Of a stretch of DNA of 64,000 nucleotides, positions 8,944 through 18,827 are shown one piece after another. The position numbers were made by a program, and so were the translations under genes. A model generated the notes under the pieces. The model did no database searches. It saw only the letters and a program-made list of their open reading frames with translations, and had not been told where the DNA came from. Origin of the DNA: Porticoccaceae bacterium (GTDB taxonomy: Bacteria; Pseudomonadota; Gammaproteobacteria; Pseudomonadales; Porticoccaceae); NCBI GenBank assembly GCA_021773435.1, contig JAJFKC010000022.1, positions 62,001 to 126,000 on the forward strand, given 5' to 3'. Each line of letters opens with the position of its first letter. Position 1 is the first letter of the stretch.

Positions 8944-11406
8944 TCAAGGTTCTCCGGCGGGATCGGGCGGCACTTCCTTTACCGGTGCTTTTATTACCGC
9001 TGGTTCAGCAGCCTCCGCTTTGCCAAAGCTGCGTCTTCGTTCCGCGAACTGTTCGAGCCTGCGCTGAACTCGACCATTGATGGTATCCGGCGGGAACTGT
9101 CCATCTTCATCAGCTTCTCCGGCTGCCGTAGCCATCAGAATTTCAGCAGCCTGATCAACATGATCGATGGGATAAATACTAAATTGACCCTGCTCGATCG
9201 CTTCGCTCACGTCTGGACGCAGCAACAGGTTTTGGACATTTTTCGCGGGCACCAACACACCTTGTTCGCCGGTCAAACCACGGGCATTGCAAATATCAAA
9301 AAAGCCTTCAACTTTTTCGTTAACGCCACCAATCACCTGGGTTTTACCATGCTGATTCATGGAGCCTGTGATCGCGAAACATTGCTTAATGGGTAAATCG
9401 CTAAGCGAAGATAATAGCGTGCATAGCTCGGCCATGGTGGCACTGTCGCCATCAACACCGCCGTAACTTTGCTCGAAAGCCAGACTAGCGGTTAATGACA
9501 GCGGCGCATTTTGCCCATAACGAGCGCCGAGAAAGCTACTCAGTGTCATCACACCCTTGGTGTGAGTTGGACCGCCCATATCGGATTCGCGGGCGATATC
9601 AATCAGCCGGCCATCACCAAGTCGGGTGGTGGCGGTAATACGCGATGGCTGACCAAAACTAAAATTACCCATCTGCAGGACTGAAAGGCCGTTTACCTGA
9701 CCGATGACTTCGCCTGCCGTGTCAATCATCACATGTTCGCGGAGTATGCCTTCATGAACCCGATCACGAACACGATCAACCCGTTCGATTTGGGTATTGA
9801 TGACCGTGTACACATCTTCTTCGGTAGCCACGTCACGACCCGCCTGGCTCGCCCAGTAACTGGCTTCATTGAGTAAATCACTAATGCTGCCCATATGGGT
9901 CGATAGTTTTTCAGAATCTTCGACCAAACGCATACTCCGGCGAATCACGGCCGCGACGGCCGTATTATCAAAAGGCAATAGCTTTTCATTACGTACCATG
10001 GTGGCAATCATCCGCGCATAGAGAAAATCGTTGTCAGGACTGCGTTCGAGGCGGGCCTCAAAATCGGCTGGCACCTTGAATAGCTCGGCAAAATCCGGAT
10101 CATGAGCAAATAACATGTAATACAACATACGATCGCCAATCAGGACGACCTTAACATCGAGCGGAATTGGCTCCGGCTCCAGAGATAAGGTACTGGCGAG
10201 ACTAAGCGCTTGCTCAAGTCCTTCTATACGTAGTTCTCGGGAGTACAATGCCTGCTTCAGACTTTCCCAGGCATAAGGTTGCATTAGCACCTTGCGGATC
10301 TCAAGCACCAGATAGCCGCCGTTGGCCTTATGCAAAGCCCCTGGCTTGATCAGCGTAAAGTCTGTACTCAGCGTACCCATATAGGCTTTATTCTCGACCC
10401 GGCCCATCAGGTTTCCGTAACTGGGATGCGGCTCATAGACCACCGGCATGCCCCTGGATTCGCTATTGTCGAGCATGAGGTTTATCTCATAGCGGCTGAG
10501 CGCGTTCTGGGGGGGCTGGGGCATACCCGGCTGGGCGTCGATCGGCCTGAAATCGATGGCATTAGCGATAATATCGGCCTGGACATCGCTCAGATAATTA
10601 AGCAGATGGGGAAGGTCATCGTATTTGTGGCTCAGGGTTTCGATATACAAACCGACCGCTTCCATGGTGACTTCACGGTTAACCGCCATAAATTTTTCGC
10701 GGGCTTCTTTACGCCAGGCAGGCACCGATTTTTGCAGGATGTTCCGCAACTGAGCCTGTAAGCCCTGATTCACTTCCTCAATTTTGTCTTTCTGTGCCTG
10801 GCTAAGACTCTCAAACACTTCTGGGGTAATGTCTTCTCCATTAACGACAGGGATAAACGAAAAGCCCTGCTCACCCTGAACCAACTTAACGTCTTTTTCT
10901 TTTGCCGATTCATGCAATGCCCGAAAAATATTCTCCTGGTTCTGTTGCAGATCGATCTCAATTTTCTGGATACGATTTTTATATTCGTCGGTGTCAAATG
11001 CCTGTGGAATGGCAGTTTTGAGATCATCGACAAGATGCTTCATATCCTGCCGCAGAATCGTGCCCCGACCGGATGGCAATTCCAGCCGACTCGGCTTCGA
11101 CGCATCTTTAAAATTATTGACATAACACCAGTCGGCCGGCACCGGACCCTGCCGAGCCATATCCTGCAGGTACTGATTGACTGCAGTAAATTTACCCACA
11201 CCCGGTGGCCCTAACACGTAAAGGTTATAACCTTCGCTCCGCATGCCGAGGCCAAAGCGGATCGCTTCGAGGGCGCGGTCCTGACCAATGATTTCGCTCA
11301 GGGCTTCAAGATCATTCGTTGTTTCAAAATCGAACTGTTTGGCATCACAACAGTTCGGCAAATCATCGATACTTAGCGCCGCCACGAATTTATTATCTTT
11401 ATTCAT
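8944..11406 (-). CDS. LonB-type ATP-dependent protease (AAA family)
   Basis: An 820-residue protease of the bacterial LonB/YcbZ-like family, distinct from LonA in lacking the LAN domain. A Walker A GPPGVGKFT is at 66-74 in the N-terminal part. The proteolytic domain lies at the C-terminus: Ser655 in GGVDGDSATM and Lys698 in GGVNEKVEGFF form the Ser-Lys dyad. A charged tail of about 50 residues with Pro/Lys/Glu-rich sequence follows. Such proteases degrade misfolded or regulatory proteins in the cytoplasm. ATG at 11406 is supported by the conserved N-terminal region. It is transcribed alone upstream of the DUF3012 lipoprotein gene; nothing shows they work together. Confidence 0.88.
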   Translation of the reverse strand: MNKDNKFVAALSIDDLPNCCDAKQFDFETTNDLEALSEIIGQDRALEAIRFGLGMRSEGYNLYVLGPPGVGKFTAVNQYLQDMARQGPVPADWCYVNNFKDASKPSRLELPSGRGTILRQDMKHLVDDLKTAIPQAFDTDEYKNRIQKIEIDLQQNQENIFRALHESAKEKDVKLVQGEQGFSFIPVVNGEDITPEVFESLSQAQKDKIEEVNQGLQAQLRNILQKSVPAWRKEAREKFMAVNREVTMEAVGLYIETLSHKYDDLPHLLNYLSDVQADIIANAIDFRPIDAQPGMPQPPQNALSRYEINLMLDNSESRGMPVVYEPHPSYGNLMGRVENKAYMGTLSTDFTLIKPGALHKANGGYLVLEIRKVLMQPYAWESLKQALYSRELRIEGLEQALSLASTLSLEPEPIPLDVKVVLIGDRMLYYMLFAHDPDFAELFKVPADFEARLERSPDNDFLYARMIATMVRNEKLLPFDNTAVAAVIRRSMRLVEDSEKLSTHMGSISDLLNEASYWASQAGRDVATEEDVYTVINTQIERVDRVRDRVHEGILREHVMIDTAGEVIGQVNGLSVLQMGNFSFGQPSRITATTRLGDGRLIDIARESDMGGPTHTKGVMTLSSFLGARYGQNAPLSLTASLAFEQSYGGVDGDSATMAELCTLLSSLSDLPIKQCFAITGSMNQHGKTQVIGGVNEKVEGFFDICNARGLTGEQGVLVPAKNVQNLLLRPDVSEAIEQGQFSIYPIDHVDQAAEILMATAAGEADEDGQFPPDTINGRVQRRLEQFAERRRSFGKAEAAEPAVIKAPVKEVPPDPAGEP

Positions 11407-11493
11407 CCTATATTCCTTACTGTGACTCCAGAGTTTTTTGACATCGGAAACCAGACAAGCTTATTCAGAAAACGGCTTCAATGCCTACCTGAT

Positions 11494-12117
11494 TTAGAAC
11501 ATGAGCCGCATCAACCAGTTGCGGTCTAGTTGTTGTTTGCATTGGCCATATTGAGCCGCATAGCTTTTAGCTCTTCGGTCAACTTTCGCGGCAACACCAA
11601 TCAACCAGGCTTTATTTTTGTAGCTACCTCGCGCGTAACCGCCATGGCCTTCGTGATAATTAAGGTATTGGTTGTGGGCGTCCCATTTGGACACGCCATT
11701 CTTCTGATAGGACTTATTCATGTACCAAAACATAAAATCGATGGCATCGCCAAAATCATCTCGATCACTAAAGCTCGAACCCGCCTCCCGCTGATAAACC
11801 TTCCAGGTGCCTTTTAAGGCCTGGGGATAACCATAGGCGGAGCTGGCCCGCCCCAGTGGTATAAAACCCAGAAACCAGCGAAATGGCGGTCTGGCATCGT
11901 CCTCAAACGAAGACTCCTGATACATCATCGCCATCGGCACGTGAACCGGACCACCCCAACGCTTTGCCGCAGTTTTGGTGGCACGGTACCAACTGCGCTT
12001 CTCGGCAAAAATTTCACAAATATTGTGGGGACTCGATGGCGGCGACGCGCAACCCTGTATCAGTAACAAAATACCAACAATTAAGACTAAAGATTTAATT
12101 GTGCGAATATTCAACAA
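11494..12117 (-). CDS. Lytic transglycosylase SLT-domain lipoprotein
   Basis: A lipoprotein (signal peptide with LLLIQGC lipobox) carrying an SLT-like transglycosylase domain. MAMMYQESSFEDDA contains the putative catalytic Glu, followed by SSAYGYPQALKGTW, a form of the SLT motif II, and a NYHEGHGGY segment near the end. It probably cleaves or binds peptidoglycan at the outer membrane. The frame stays open into the DUF1244 gene, so the real start must be close to the signal peptide; the tandem TTG codons at 12117 and 12114 are the best candidates, with no good Shine-Dalgarno. The gene follows DUF1244 at the end of the lipA operon. Confidence 0.7.
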   Translation of the reverse strand: MLNIRTIKSLVLIVGILLLIQGCASPPSSPHNICEIFAEKRSWYRATKTAAKRWGGPVHVPMAMMYQESSFEDDARPPFRWFLGFIPLGRASSAYGYPQALKGTWKVYQREAGSSFSDRDDFGDAIDFMFWYMNKSYQKNGVSKWDAHNQYLNYHEGHGGYARGSYKNKAWLIGVAAKVDRRAKSYAAQYGQCKQQLDRNWLMRLMF

Positions 12118-12136
12118 GGTGGCAACTTCAATGCAG

Positions 12137-12436
12137 CTACTTTTTTGCGTTTGCGTTAAATTTTGCCAGCTGCTCCGGAGTGGCTTCGGTCTGGTATTTA
12201 TCCTTCCACTCGCCATAGGGCATGCCGTAAACCATCTCACGAGCTCGCTCGTAATCGACCGCCTGATCGCGCTCCTCAGCAGCGGCGACATACCATTTTG
12301 ACAAACAATTGCGGCAGAAATCGGCCAAGTTCATCAGTTCAATATTTTGCACATCTTTATGCTCATCAAGATGTTTTAACAGACGACGAAACACCGCCGC
12401 TTCAATTTCGGTCTTTGTGTAGTCGTGACTTTCCAT
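12137..12436 (-). CDS. DUF1244 family protein
   Basis: A 99-residue protein of the DUF1244 family, recognised by the blocks FRRLLKHLDEHKDVQNIEL, FCRNCLSKWY and EMVYGMPYGEW. The CRNC pair of cysteines suggests metal or redox chemistry but no role is established. Its ATG overlaps the lipA stop as TGATG, so it is translationally coupled to lipoyl synthase. Confidence 0.9.
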   Translation of the reverse strand: MESHDYTKTEIEAAVFRRLLKHLDEHKDVQNIELMNLADFCRNCLSKWYVAAAEERDQAVDYERAREMVYGMPYGEWKDKYQTEATPEQLAKFNANAKK

Positions 12437-13416
12437 CAGATAATCTCCTCACCGTGGGCTTGCTTATCGGCATGATACGACGAGCGCACCAGCGGCCCGG
12501 AAGCAACGTGCCTAAAGCCAATCGAGTATGCGTACTCGCTGTATTCGGCAAATTCATCGGGGTGTACGTAACGATCGATCGGCAAATGATTTGTTGAAGG
12601 CTGTAGATATTGCCCGACTGTGAGCATCTCAACATTGTGCTCGCGCAGATCATCCAGCGTGGCCAGCAATTCGTCTTTGCTCTCGCCAAGGCCAACCATC
12701 AAGCCGGACTTGCTCGGCACTGTGAGATTAAGCGCTTTGTACTCTTTTAACAGTTTTAGCGACCAGCCATAGTTGGCACCGGGCCGCGCCTGTCGATACA
12801 GCCGGGGCACCGTTTCAAGATTATGATTAAACACATCCGGTGGTGTGGCGGTAAGAATATCCAGTGCGGGTTCCATACGACCACGAAAATCAGGCACCAG
12901 TATTTCGATTTGAATATCGGGACTTTGCTGACGGGTCACTTTTATACAATCGGCAAAGTGCTGGGCGCCGCCGTCGCGGAGATCATCTCTATCGACAGAA
13001 GTAATCACCACATAGTTAAGTTGCATTTCAGCAATGGCAGCGGCGAGATGTTTTGGCTCGTCCACCTCCAACGCATTCGGCTTACCGTGACCGACATCGC
13101 AAAATGGGCAGCGCCGGGTACAGATATCACCCATAATCATAAATGTCGCCGTGCCACCGCCAAAGCATTCATTAAGATTAGGGCAAGCCGCCTCTTCACA
13201 CACGGTGACGAGCTGGTGTTTGCGCAAGATGTTATTGATCCGTGATACTTCCGGGGCGTTGCGCAGACGAATCCTCAACCAGGGCGGCTTCGGCATATAT
13301 GTTTCGGTCGGAATAACTTTGACCGGGATACGCTCAACCTTGTCGGCACTGCGCAGCTTCTCGCCTTCACGGAGTCGGCGGCTGCGTCTAACTGGAATTT
13401 GATTCGCATCTTTCAT
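12436..13416 (-). CDS. lipA: Lipoyl synthase LipA
   Basis: A 326-residue radical SAM enzyme that inserts two sulfurs into the octanoyl chain on lipoyl domains. The auxiliary 4Fe-4S cluster ligands are Cys73, Cys78 and Cys84 ([12 protein letters not shown]) with the C-terminal RSSYHA (311-316) supplying the serine ligand. The radical SAM CxxxCxxC is CTRRCPFC (Cys99, 103, 106). Follows lipB directly (11 bp), the two steps of de novo lipoylation. Confidence 0.96.
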   Translation of the reverse strand: MKDANQIPVRRSRRLREGEKLRSADKVERIPVKVIPTETYMPKPPWLRIRLRNAPEVSRINNILRKHQLVTVCEEAACPNLNECFGGGTATFMIMGDICTRRCPFCDVGHGKPNALEVDEPKHLAAAIAEMQLNYVVITSVDRDDLRDGGAQHFADCIKVTRQQSPDIQIEILVPDFRGRMEPALDILTATPPDVFNHNLETVPRLYRQARPGANYGWSLKLLKEYKALNLTVPSKSGLMVGLGESKDELLATLDDLREHNVEMLTVGQYLQPSTNHLPIDRYVHPDEFAEYSEYAYSIGFRHVASGPLVRSSYHADKQAHGEEII

Positions 13417-13427
13417 AGAAGACTATT

Positions 13428-14099
13428 CTACGCCTCCAACAAGATATCTGGCGTTTTGTAGCACCAGCTATTGTAGCCAAGATTAGCGGCCAATTTCTCC
13501 AGCAACTGCTCTGACAGTTTGTCCATTGATGGCATATCGCCCTCGGATAACTGGTCTTTCAGACGAGTCATTGCCAAACCGGGATAGCCGCAAGGATTGA
13601 TACGCTCGAAGGGTTCCAGATCAAGTTCGGCATTAAAGGCCAGGCCATGGTAGCTATTACCCTTGCGAATACGCAGGCCCAGAGAGGCAATTTTTGCCTC
13701 ACCCACGTAAACACCCGGGGCTTTGTCTCGGTTCACGCCTTCAATGTCATAGTCCGCCAGTAACTGCTTAATGCTGATTTCGATGGCACAAACTAGCTCA
13801 CGGACGTTGAACGATAACCTTTTCAAATTGACCAGCACATAGATAACAATCTGGCCGGGGCCATGATAGGTAACCTGGCCACCTCTGTCCGTTTTGATAA
13901 CAGGGATATCGCCCGGCATTAGCAGATGCTCTGGTTTGCCCACCTGCCCCTGGGTGAATACCGGCTCGTGCTGAACTAGCCAGAGCTGATCCGGCGTATC
14001 ACGATTTCGCGCATTAGTGAATGCTTTCATTGCCTCTAGCACCGGCGGATAGGCTTGCAAGCCCAGCTGGCATACATCTAGTGATTCGAGGACAGCCAA
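13428..14099 (-). CDS. lipB: Octanoyltransferase LipB
   Basis: A 223-residue enzyme that moves octanoyl from acyl carrier protein to lipoyl domains. The RGGQVTYHGPGQIV motif (72-85), the catalytic Lys136 (EAKIASLG) and the acyl-thioester Cys170 (NPCGYPG) are all present. The start is a TTG one base after the ybeD stop; an ATG is not available near the conserved N-terminus. Part of the ybeD-lipB-lipA operon. Confidence 0.94.
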   Translation of the reverse strand: MAVLESLDVCQLGLQAYPPVLEAMKAFTNARNRDTPDQLWLVQHEPVFTQGQVGKPEHLLMPGDIPVIKTDRGGQVTYHGPGQIVIYVLVNLKRLSFNVRELVCAIEISIKQLLADYDIEGVNRDKAPGVYVGEAKIASLGLRIRKGNSYHGLAFNAELDLEPFERINPCGYPGLAMTRLKDQLSEGDMPSMDKLSEQLLEKLAANLGYNSWCYKTPDILLEA

Positions 14100-14100
14100 T

Positions 14101-14382
14101 TTATAGAACCATTTTCACCAGCGAACTGGATTTTAACTCGACAAATATAGCCTGCAGTTGCTCCTCGCCAGTGGCCGTTATGGTCACGGTCAGGGATTGA
14201 TACTTGCCCTTGCTGCTATCACGCATAGTGATGGCCAGTTCGTCAAAGCCCGGCGCATGGTGCTCCATAACAACTAAAACATGGGAGCGAAACTCCTCAC
14301 ATTTATTACCCATTACCTTGATGGGGTAGTCGCAGGGAAACTCAATTTTCGGCGGCTCACCGCTTTGATCTGCCTGGCTCAT
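14101..14382 (-). CDS. ybeD: YbeD/DUF493 family protein
   Basis: A 93-residue ACT-like protein of the YbeD family, with IEFPCDYPIKVMG at the start and the SSKGKYQSLTVTITA strand in the middle. In many gammaproteobacteria it sits between dacA and lipB, as here, and may be an allosteric or lipoate-related regulator; its role is not established. Stops one base before the lipB start. Confidence 0.92.
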   Translation of the reverse strand: MSQADQSGEPPKIEFPCDYPIKVMGNKCEEFRSHVLVVMEHHAPGFDELAITMRDSSKGKYQSLTVTITATGEEQLQAIFVELKSSSLVKMVL

Positions 14383-14461
14383 CAGTTATTGCTCATCTGC
14401 CTTTCATTTGCTTTTCGTTTGGCTATTGCCCAGCTATCGCTCACGCATCGCTCACCACATA

Positions 14462-15640
14462 TCACCCACCAAGCAGACCTTTAATAAACAGCATCATGTG
14501 GTCCCACAGGCGGGCAAAAAATCCTGCTTCCTCGATCGCTTGACTCGGCAACAAAGGCGCATCAAGTAACTGCTCACCCTGGTAGGCAATGGTTAACTGG
14601 CCGACTTGACTGGCCCTGGTCAATGGCGCCTTGATCACGTCGTCGATATGCACTTTGGCTTCTAGCAGGTCTCTGGCACCCCGAGGATAGGTCAAATATA
14701 TTTCCCGATCGACAATTAAATCGACGGTGTTTTCCTGACCAAACCAGACGCGGTTGTCTGCCTTTAACACGTCTCCCGCGCCATACAATTGAGCGGTTTC
14801 AAAATAGCGGAAGCCATAGGACAGCAATTTCTGCGATTCCTGCGCTCGGGCGGCTTCACTGTCGGTGCCCATGACCACAGAGATCAAGCGCATATCATTG
14901 CGTTCTGCCGAGGCTATCAGGCAATAGCCCGCATCTTCCGTGTGGCCGGTTTTGACACCGTCAACGGATTTATCGCGCCACAACAGGCGGTTGCGGTTGG
15001 GCTGCTTTATGCCGTTAAACTCAAAGTATTTTTCGGCATACAATTGGTAATGTTTAGGATGATCGTTAATCAGGGCGCGGGTAAGCAGGGACAGATCCCG
15101 AGCGGTGGTCAAATGCCCTTCTGCGGGCCAGCCCGTGGCGTTAACAAAATAGCTATTACTCATGCCTAACAGCGCAGCCCGCTGATTCATCACATCGGCA
15201 AACGCTGACTCGCTACCAGCAACATGCTCGGCGAGCGCGACGGTAGCGTCATTTCCTGACTGAATAATAATGCCCTTTAATAGCAACTCAATGGGCACTT
15301 CGGTGCCTTCCCGGACAAACATTTTTGAGCCACCCATACGCCAGGCATTAACGCTAATAGGCACATTGTCATTGATCGAGATCTTGCCGCTTTCAATTTC
15401 GCCAGCTACCACGTAACTGGTCATCATTTTGGTCAGGCTGGCGGGGGCCAATTGTTGATCGGCATTTTGCTCGACAAGAACCTTGCCGGTACTGGCATCA
15501 ATCAATATCCATGATTTAGCCGCAATTTGTGGCGGCGCAGGGATTAATACCTCAGCCAGAGCACGCTCGTCAAAGGTACCGAGCAGAGAGGCTACAAGCA
15601 TAGTTTGAACGGCCAGAATAACCGCCTTAAATTTGCACAT
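14462..15640 (-). CDS. dacA: D-alanyl-D-alanine carboxypeptidase DacA (PBP5-like)
   Basis: A 392-residue penicillin-binding protein that trims the terminal D-Ala from peptidoglycan stem peptides in the periplasm. A signal peptide (1-29) precedes the S11 peptidase domain with SLTK (Ser68, Lys71), SGN (128-130) and KTG (230-232). A beta-rich C-terminal domain (about 280-370) is followed by an amphipathic tail (FFARLWDHMMLFIKGLLGG) that anchors the protein to the inner membrane. Confidence 0.95.
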   Translation of the reverse strand: MCKFKAVILAVQTMLVASLLGTFDERALAEVLIPAPPQIAAKSWILIDASTGKVLVEQNADQQLAPASLTKMMTSYVVAGEIESGKISINDNVPISVNAWRMGGSKMFVREGTEVPIELLLKGIIIQSGNDATVALAEHVAGSESAFADVMNQRAALLGMSNSYFVNATGWPAEGHLTTARDLSLLTRALINDHPKHYQLYAEKYFEFNGIKQPNRNRLLWRDKSVDGVKTGHTEDAGYCLIASAERNDMRLISVVMGTDSEAARAQESQKLLSYGFRYFETAQLYGAGDVLKADNRVWFGQENTVDLIVDREIYLTYPRGARDLLEAKVHIDDVIKAPLTRASQVGQLTIAYQGEQLLDAPLLPSQAIEEAGFFARLWDHMMLFIKGLLGG

Positions 15641-15741
15641 TGAGATAAACCCCTTCCATAAATTTCGATTTAGAAAATGAAACTGCGTTGCATTATTTTG
15701 AAACAGACAAGCCCATTATTTTAGCCGAAAATCAATGCTCT

Positions 15742-16722
15742 TCAGACTCCACCACCCAACAAGTCTGAAACCAGAAAAGGTCTGAAGCCACCCATCGCCT
15801 GGAGCCGATCTCGTAATTTCTGAAGTTTCATCGGGTCAGTAATTGGGCCGACTAATACCTTAAACAAAAACTTCTGCTCAACTGGATGACCAGCTTCACG
15901 GATAACTACCGGGTAGTTTGTCAAACCGGACACTTGCACACGGCGCTTACCAGCGGAGGGGTATGAAGCATAGGCGCCTACCTGCAGAAAGGTCATACCA
16001 GGCGGCTTAGCATGTTCATTGACCTTCGATTGTGTCATTTGCCCAGCGGCATTCGATTTCGATGACTGTACCTCAAGCGCAGCTACAACTGGAGGAGCAG
16101 CAACCTGACCATCTATAAGCTGCGTCTGCACCGAATGTCTCTGGTATGCAAGTGGATCAACAACTTTAACCTCTACGCGGGCAGTACCTTGCGCCACATA
16201 ACCTAATTTTTTTGCCGCCGCGTAAGACAAATCGATAATCCGATCACCATGAAACGGCCCGCGATCATTAACTCGTACGATCACACTGAGATTGTTAGCC
16301 AGATTCGTTACCTTTACATAGGCGGGGATTGGTAAGGTTTTATGGGCCGCTGTCATCCCATACAAGCTGTAGATTTCCCCGTTTGATGTGGGCCTGCCGT
16401 GAAATTTTGTGCCGTACCAGGATGCCAGGCCGACCTCTCTATAACCCGCAGCAGTGGGCAACAGAAAATAGGTCTTACCATTAACCGTATAGGGGGTTTT
16501 GTTGCCGGCCCGGGTAATGGGATCACGCCTGGGTATGGCATCAGTAATCACTGAGACATCAATACTGTCCAACGGCGGGCCATCGTTACGATCGGTGAAT
16601 ATCCCCTGTCGGCTTACTGTGCAGCCTGTAAAAACAAACAAGCATAGTAAGACGGTGCAGCAATCAGTAAGTCTACCGGGCAGCACTATTTGCCTGCTTG
16701 ACCCGCTCAGCCAGTAACTCAC
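15742..16722 (-). CDS. rlpA: Septal ring lytic transglycosylase RlpA
   Basis: A lipoprotein (lipobox FTGC, lipid Cys34) with a double-psi beta-barrel domain (GLASWYGTKFHGRPTSNGE to RVNDRGPFHGDRIIDLS) and a C-terminal SPOR domain beginning at FLQVGAYAS. RlpA cleaves denuded glycan strands at division septa; the DPBB holds the catalytic Asp in NDRGPF. The annotated ATG at 16722 overlaps mltB by 50 bases; a GTG at 16686 would still leave a full signal peptide and a shorter overlap, so the start is unsettled. Confidence 0.93.
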   Translation of the reverse strand: MSYWLSGSSRQIVLPGRLTDCCTVLLCLFVFTGCTVSRQGIFTDRNDGPPLDSIDVSVITDAIPRRDPITRAGNKTPYTVNGKTYFLLPTAAGYREVGLASWYGTKFHGRPTSNGEIYSLYGMTAAHKTLPIPAYVKVTNLANNLSVIVRVNDRGPFHGDRIIDLSYAAAKKLGYVAQGTARVEVKVVDPLAYQRHSVQTQLIDGQVAAPPVVAALEVQSSKSNAAGQMTQSKVNEHAKPPGMTFLQVGAYASYPSAGKRRVQVSGLTNYPVVIREAGHPVEQKFLFKVLVGPITDPMKLQKLRDRLQAMGGFRPFLVSDLLGGGV

Positions 16723-17686
16723 TCAATTGGGTAACGGCCATCGCGTAACGAAAGCTGGTATTATAACGCATGATTACGTAAAAATTTTCCAGCCCCAACC
16801 AAAACTCGACGCCCCTTTCACCCTTTAGTTTCAGCGGTATGGCTTTAGTGTCATCGGGGATGTCCATCGAAACAGGGGTAAAACCCTCCTGCTTCAGCTC
16901 CAACATTGTCAGATTTGGTTTTTTACCCTTATTAACAATATCTTCGTTATAACCACCTCTTATTCGCGCCCGGGTTGTGATCATGCCACCGGTCTGCCAA
17001 CCGTGACGGACAAAATAATTGGCTATACTGCCGATGGCGTCAACCGGGTCGGTCCAGATATCAGCAACACCATCACCACTGTAATCAACGGCGTAGGCCC
17101 GATAGCTACTGGGCATAAATTGCCCGTACCCCATCGCCCCCGCATAGGAGCCGGTTAGATTTAAGGGGTTAAGGCCTTGCTCTCGGCTAAGCAGCAGGAA
17201 GTTTTCCAGCTCGCGAGTAAAAAACGCACTGCGCTTCGGATAATCAAATGCCAGCGTACTCAAGGCATCTATAACCCGATAACCACCTGTCAATCGACCA
17301 TAATAGGTCTCGACACCGAGAATGGCGACAATAATTTCGATAGGTACGCCATAATCAGCCTGAGCTTTTCCAAGGGTCTCGCGATGCTTTTGCCAAAATT
17401 CAACACCCTGGCGTAAGCGTTTCTCGGTGACAAAAATCTTGCGGTAGTCCTTCCACTCTTTGACCCTTTCCGCTGGGCGGTTCATGGCATCAACGATGGA
17501 TTGTTTGTAGGTCGCCTCTTCCAACAACAACTGCAAATCAACGGGATCAAGATCGTGTTCATTGACCATATAGTCAGCAAACTCTCTGGCCAGCGCATTT
17601 TCACTGTAATTGCGCGACTCTTCCGCAAGCGTCAACAGCGAGACCAGGCAAAGCGCTACCAGCAAACAGTTCGATATCAATTTCAC
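16673..17686 (-). CDS. mltB: Lytic murein transglycosylase B
   Basis: About 337 residues of the MltB family, which cleaves peptidoglycan glycans to 1,6-anhydromuramic products. Catalytic Glu126 lies in AILGVETYYGRLTGG, and the SYAGAMGYGQFMPSSYR and DYSGDGVADIW blocks are typical. The N-terminus is a secretory signal without a lipobox Cys at its end, so this copy is probably soluble periplasmic. The frame opens upstream to a TTG at 17719 inside rodA, but the GTG at 17686, just past the rodA stop and beside TAAGG, gives a clean signal peptide. Confidence 0.92.
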   Translation of the reverse strand: MKLISNCLLVALCLVSLLTLAEESRNYSENALAREFADYMVNEHDLDPVDLQLLLEEATYKQSIVDAMNRPAERVKEWKDYRKIFVTEKRLRQGVEFWQKHRETLGKAQADYGVPIEIIVAILGVETYYGRLTGGYRVIDALSTLAFDYPKRSAFFTRELENFLLLSREQGLNPLNLTGSYAGAMGYGQFMPSSYRAYAVDYSGDGVADIWTDPVDAIGSIANYFVRHGWQTGGMITTRARIRGGYNEDIVNKGKKPNLTMLELKQEGFTPVSMDIPDDTKAIPLKLKGERGVEFWLGLENFYVIMRYNTSFRYAMAVTQLSELLAERVKQANSAAR

Positions 17687-17687
17687 C

Positions 17688-18827
17688 TTACAAACCCATC
17701 CTTTTTTCTTCCGTACCAATGGCCATTAGCATACCAAAGCCCAGCAACAAGGTCACAATGGCAGTGCCACCATAACTCACCATGGGCAGGGGCACACCCA
17801 CCACGGGCAGCATGCCCGACACCATACCCAAATTTACAAAGATATAGACAAAGAAGGTCAGAGTAATGCTGCCGGCCAACAGCCGCCCGAACATACTTTG
17901 CGCGCGCAAGCTAATAAACACACCGCGGAAAATCGTCGCCAAATACAAGACCAACAGAAGTACCACCCCCACAAAACCGTACTCTTCGGCAAGTACCGCA
18001 ATAATAAAATCCGTGTGACTCTCGGGCAGGAAATCAAGCTGGGATTGCGTTCCCTGCAGCCAGCCTTTGCCGGTAAAGCCGCCAGAACCAATGGCAGTGG
18101 TTGATTGAATAATATTCCAGCCCGCGCCCAGTTTATCGGACTGGGGATCAAGCAGCGTAAGGATGCGCAATTTCTGATAATCGCGCAGCAGGTAAAACCA
18201 AAATAGCGGCGCGCTGGTTAACGCAACAAGCAATGCGCCAAACATATAGCTTTTCCGCAATCCGGACAAAAACAAGACGAAGCTGCCCGCCGCAAAAATC
18301 AGCAGCGCGGTACCCAGATCGGGTTGCATACCGATCATCATTGCGGGCACCACTATCATCATCAGTGCCGACATCACATGCCCAAAACCCGGTGGTAATA
18401 CTCGTTTGCCCAGGTAGCTTGCCAACATAAGTGGCACACCGATCTTCAATAGCTCTGAGGGCTGAAAACGAAAGCTGCCCAAATCAAGCCAACGTTGCGC
18501 GCCTTTGGCGCCAGAGCCAAAAAAAATTACTCCCACCAATAGCACCAGGCCACCGCCATATAATAAAAAAGCCCATCGTTCCAAAAACCTCGGCGGCACC
18601 TGAGCCACTATTAGCATGGCTATTAAACCAACCACCATAAATGTCGCCTGACGTTTCACATAGGCAAATTGCTGACCGCTGGCGCTGTACAAAATAATGA
18701 GTCCCGTCACCATTAACAACAGAATTAGCAAGAGCAATGTGTAATCGACGCGCAGTCCAATCCAACGGCCGCCACGACCATAAATTGTCGAGCCATGATC
18801 TTTTAGTTGACGATCAAACTCAGCCAC
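17688..18827 (-). CDS. rodA: Rod shape-determining peptidoglycan polymerase RodA
   Basis: A 379-residue SEDS-family glycosyltransferase with about ten membrane helices that polymerises lipid II with PBP2 in the elongasome. The conserved ARRWLDLG-type segment appears as GAQRWLDLGSFRFQPSEL, and ESHTDFIIAVLAEEYGFVG plus the final GVPLPMVSYGG are diagnostic. The chosen GTG at 18827 overlaps the mrdA stop; an earlier in-frame TTG-type start at 18869 would add 14 poor residues inside mrdA. Confidence 0.95.
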   Translation of the reverse strand: MAEFDRQLKDHGSTIYGRGGRWIGLRVDYTLLLLILLLMVTGLIILYSASGQQFAYVKRQATFMVVGLIAMLIVAQVPPRFLERWAFLLYGGGLVLLVGVIFFGSGAKGAQRWLDLGSFRFQPSELLKIGVPLMLASYLGKRVLPPGFGHVMSALMMIVVPAMMIGMQPDLGTALLIFAAGSFVLFLSGLRKSYMFGALLVALTSAPLFWFYLLRDYQKLRILTLLDPQSDKLGAGWNIIQSTTAIGSGGFTGKGWLQGTQSQLDFLPESHTDFIIAVLAEEYGFVGVVLLLVLYLATIFRGVFISLRAQSMFGRLLAGSITLTFFVYIFVNLGMVSGMLPVVGVPLPMVSYGGTAIVTLLLGFGMLMAIGTEEKRMGL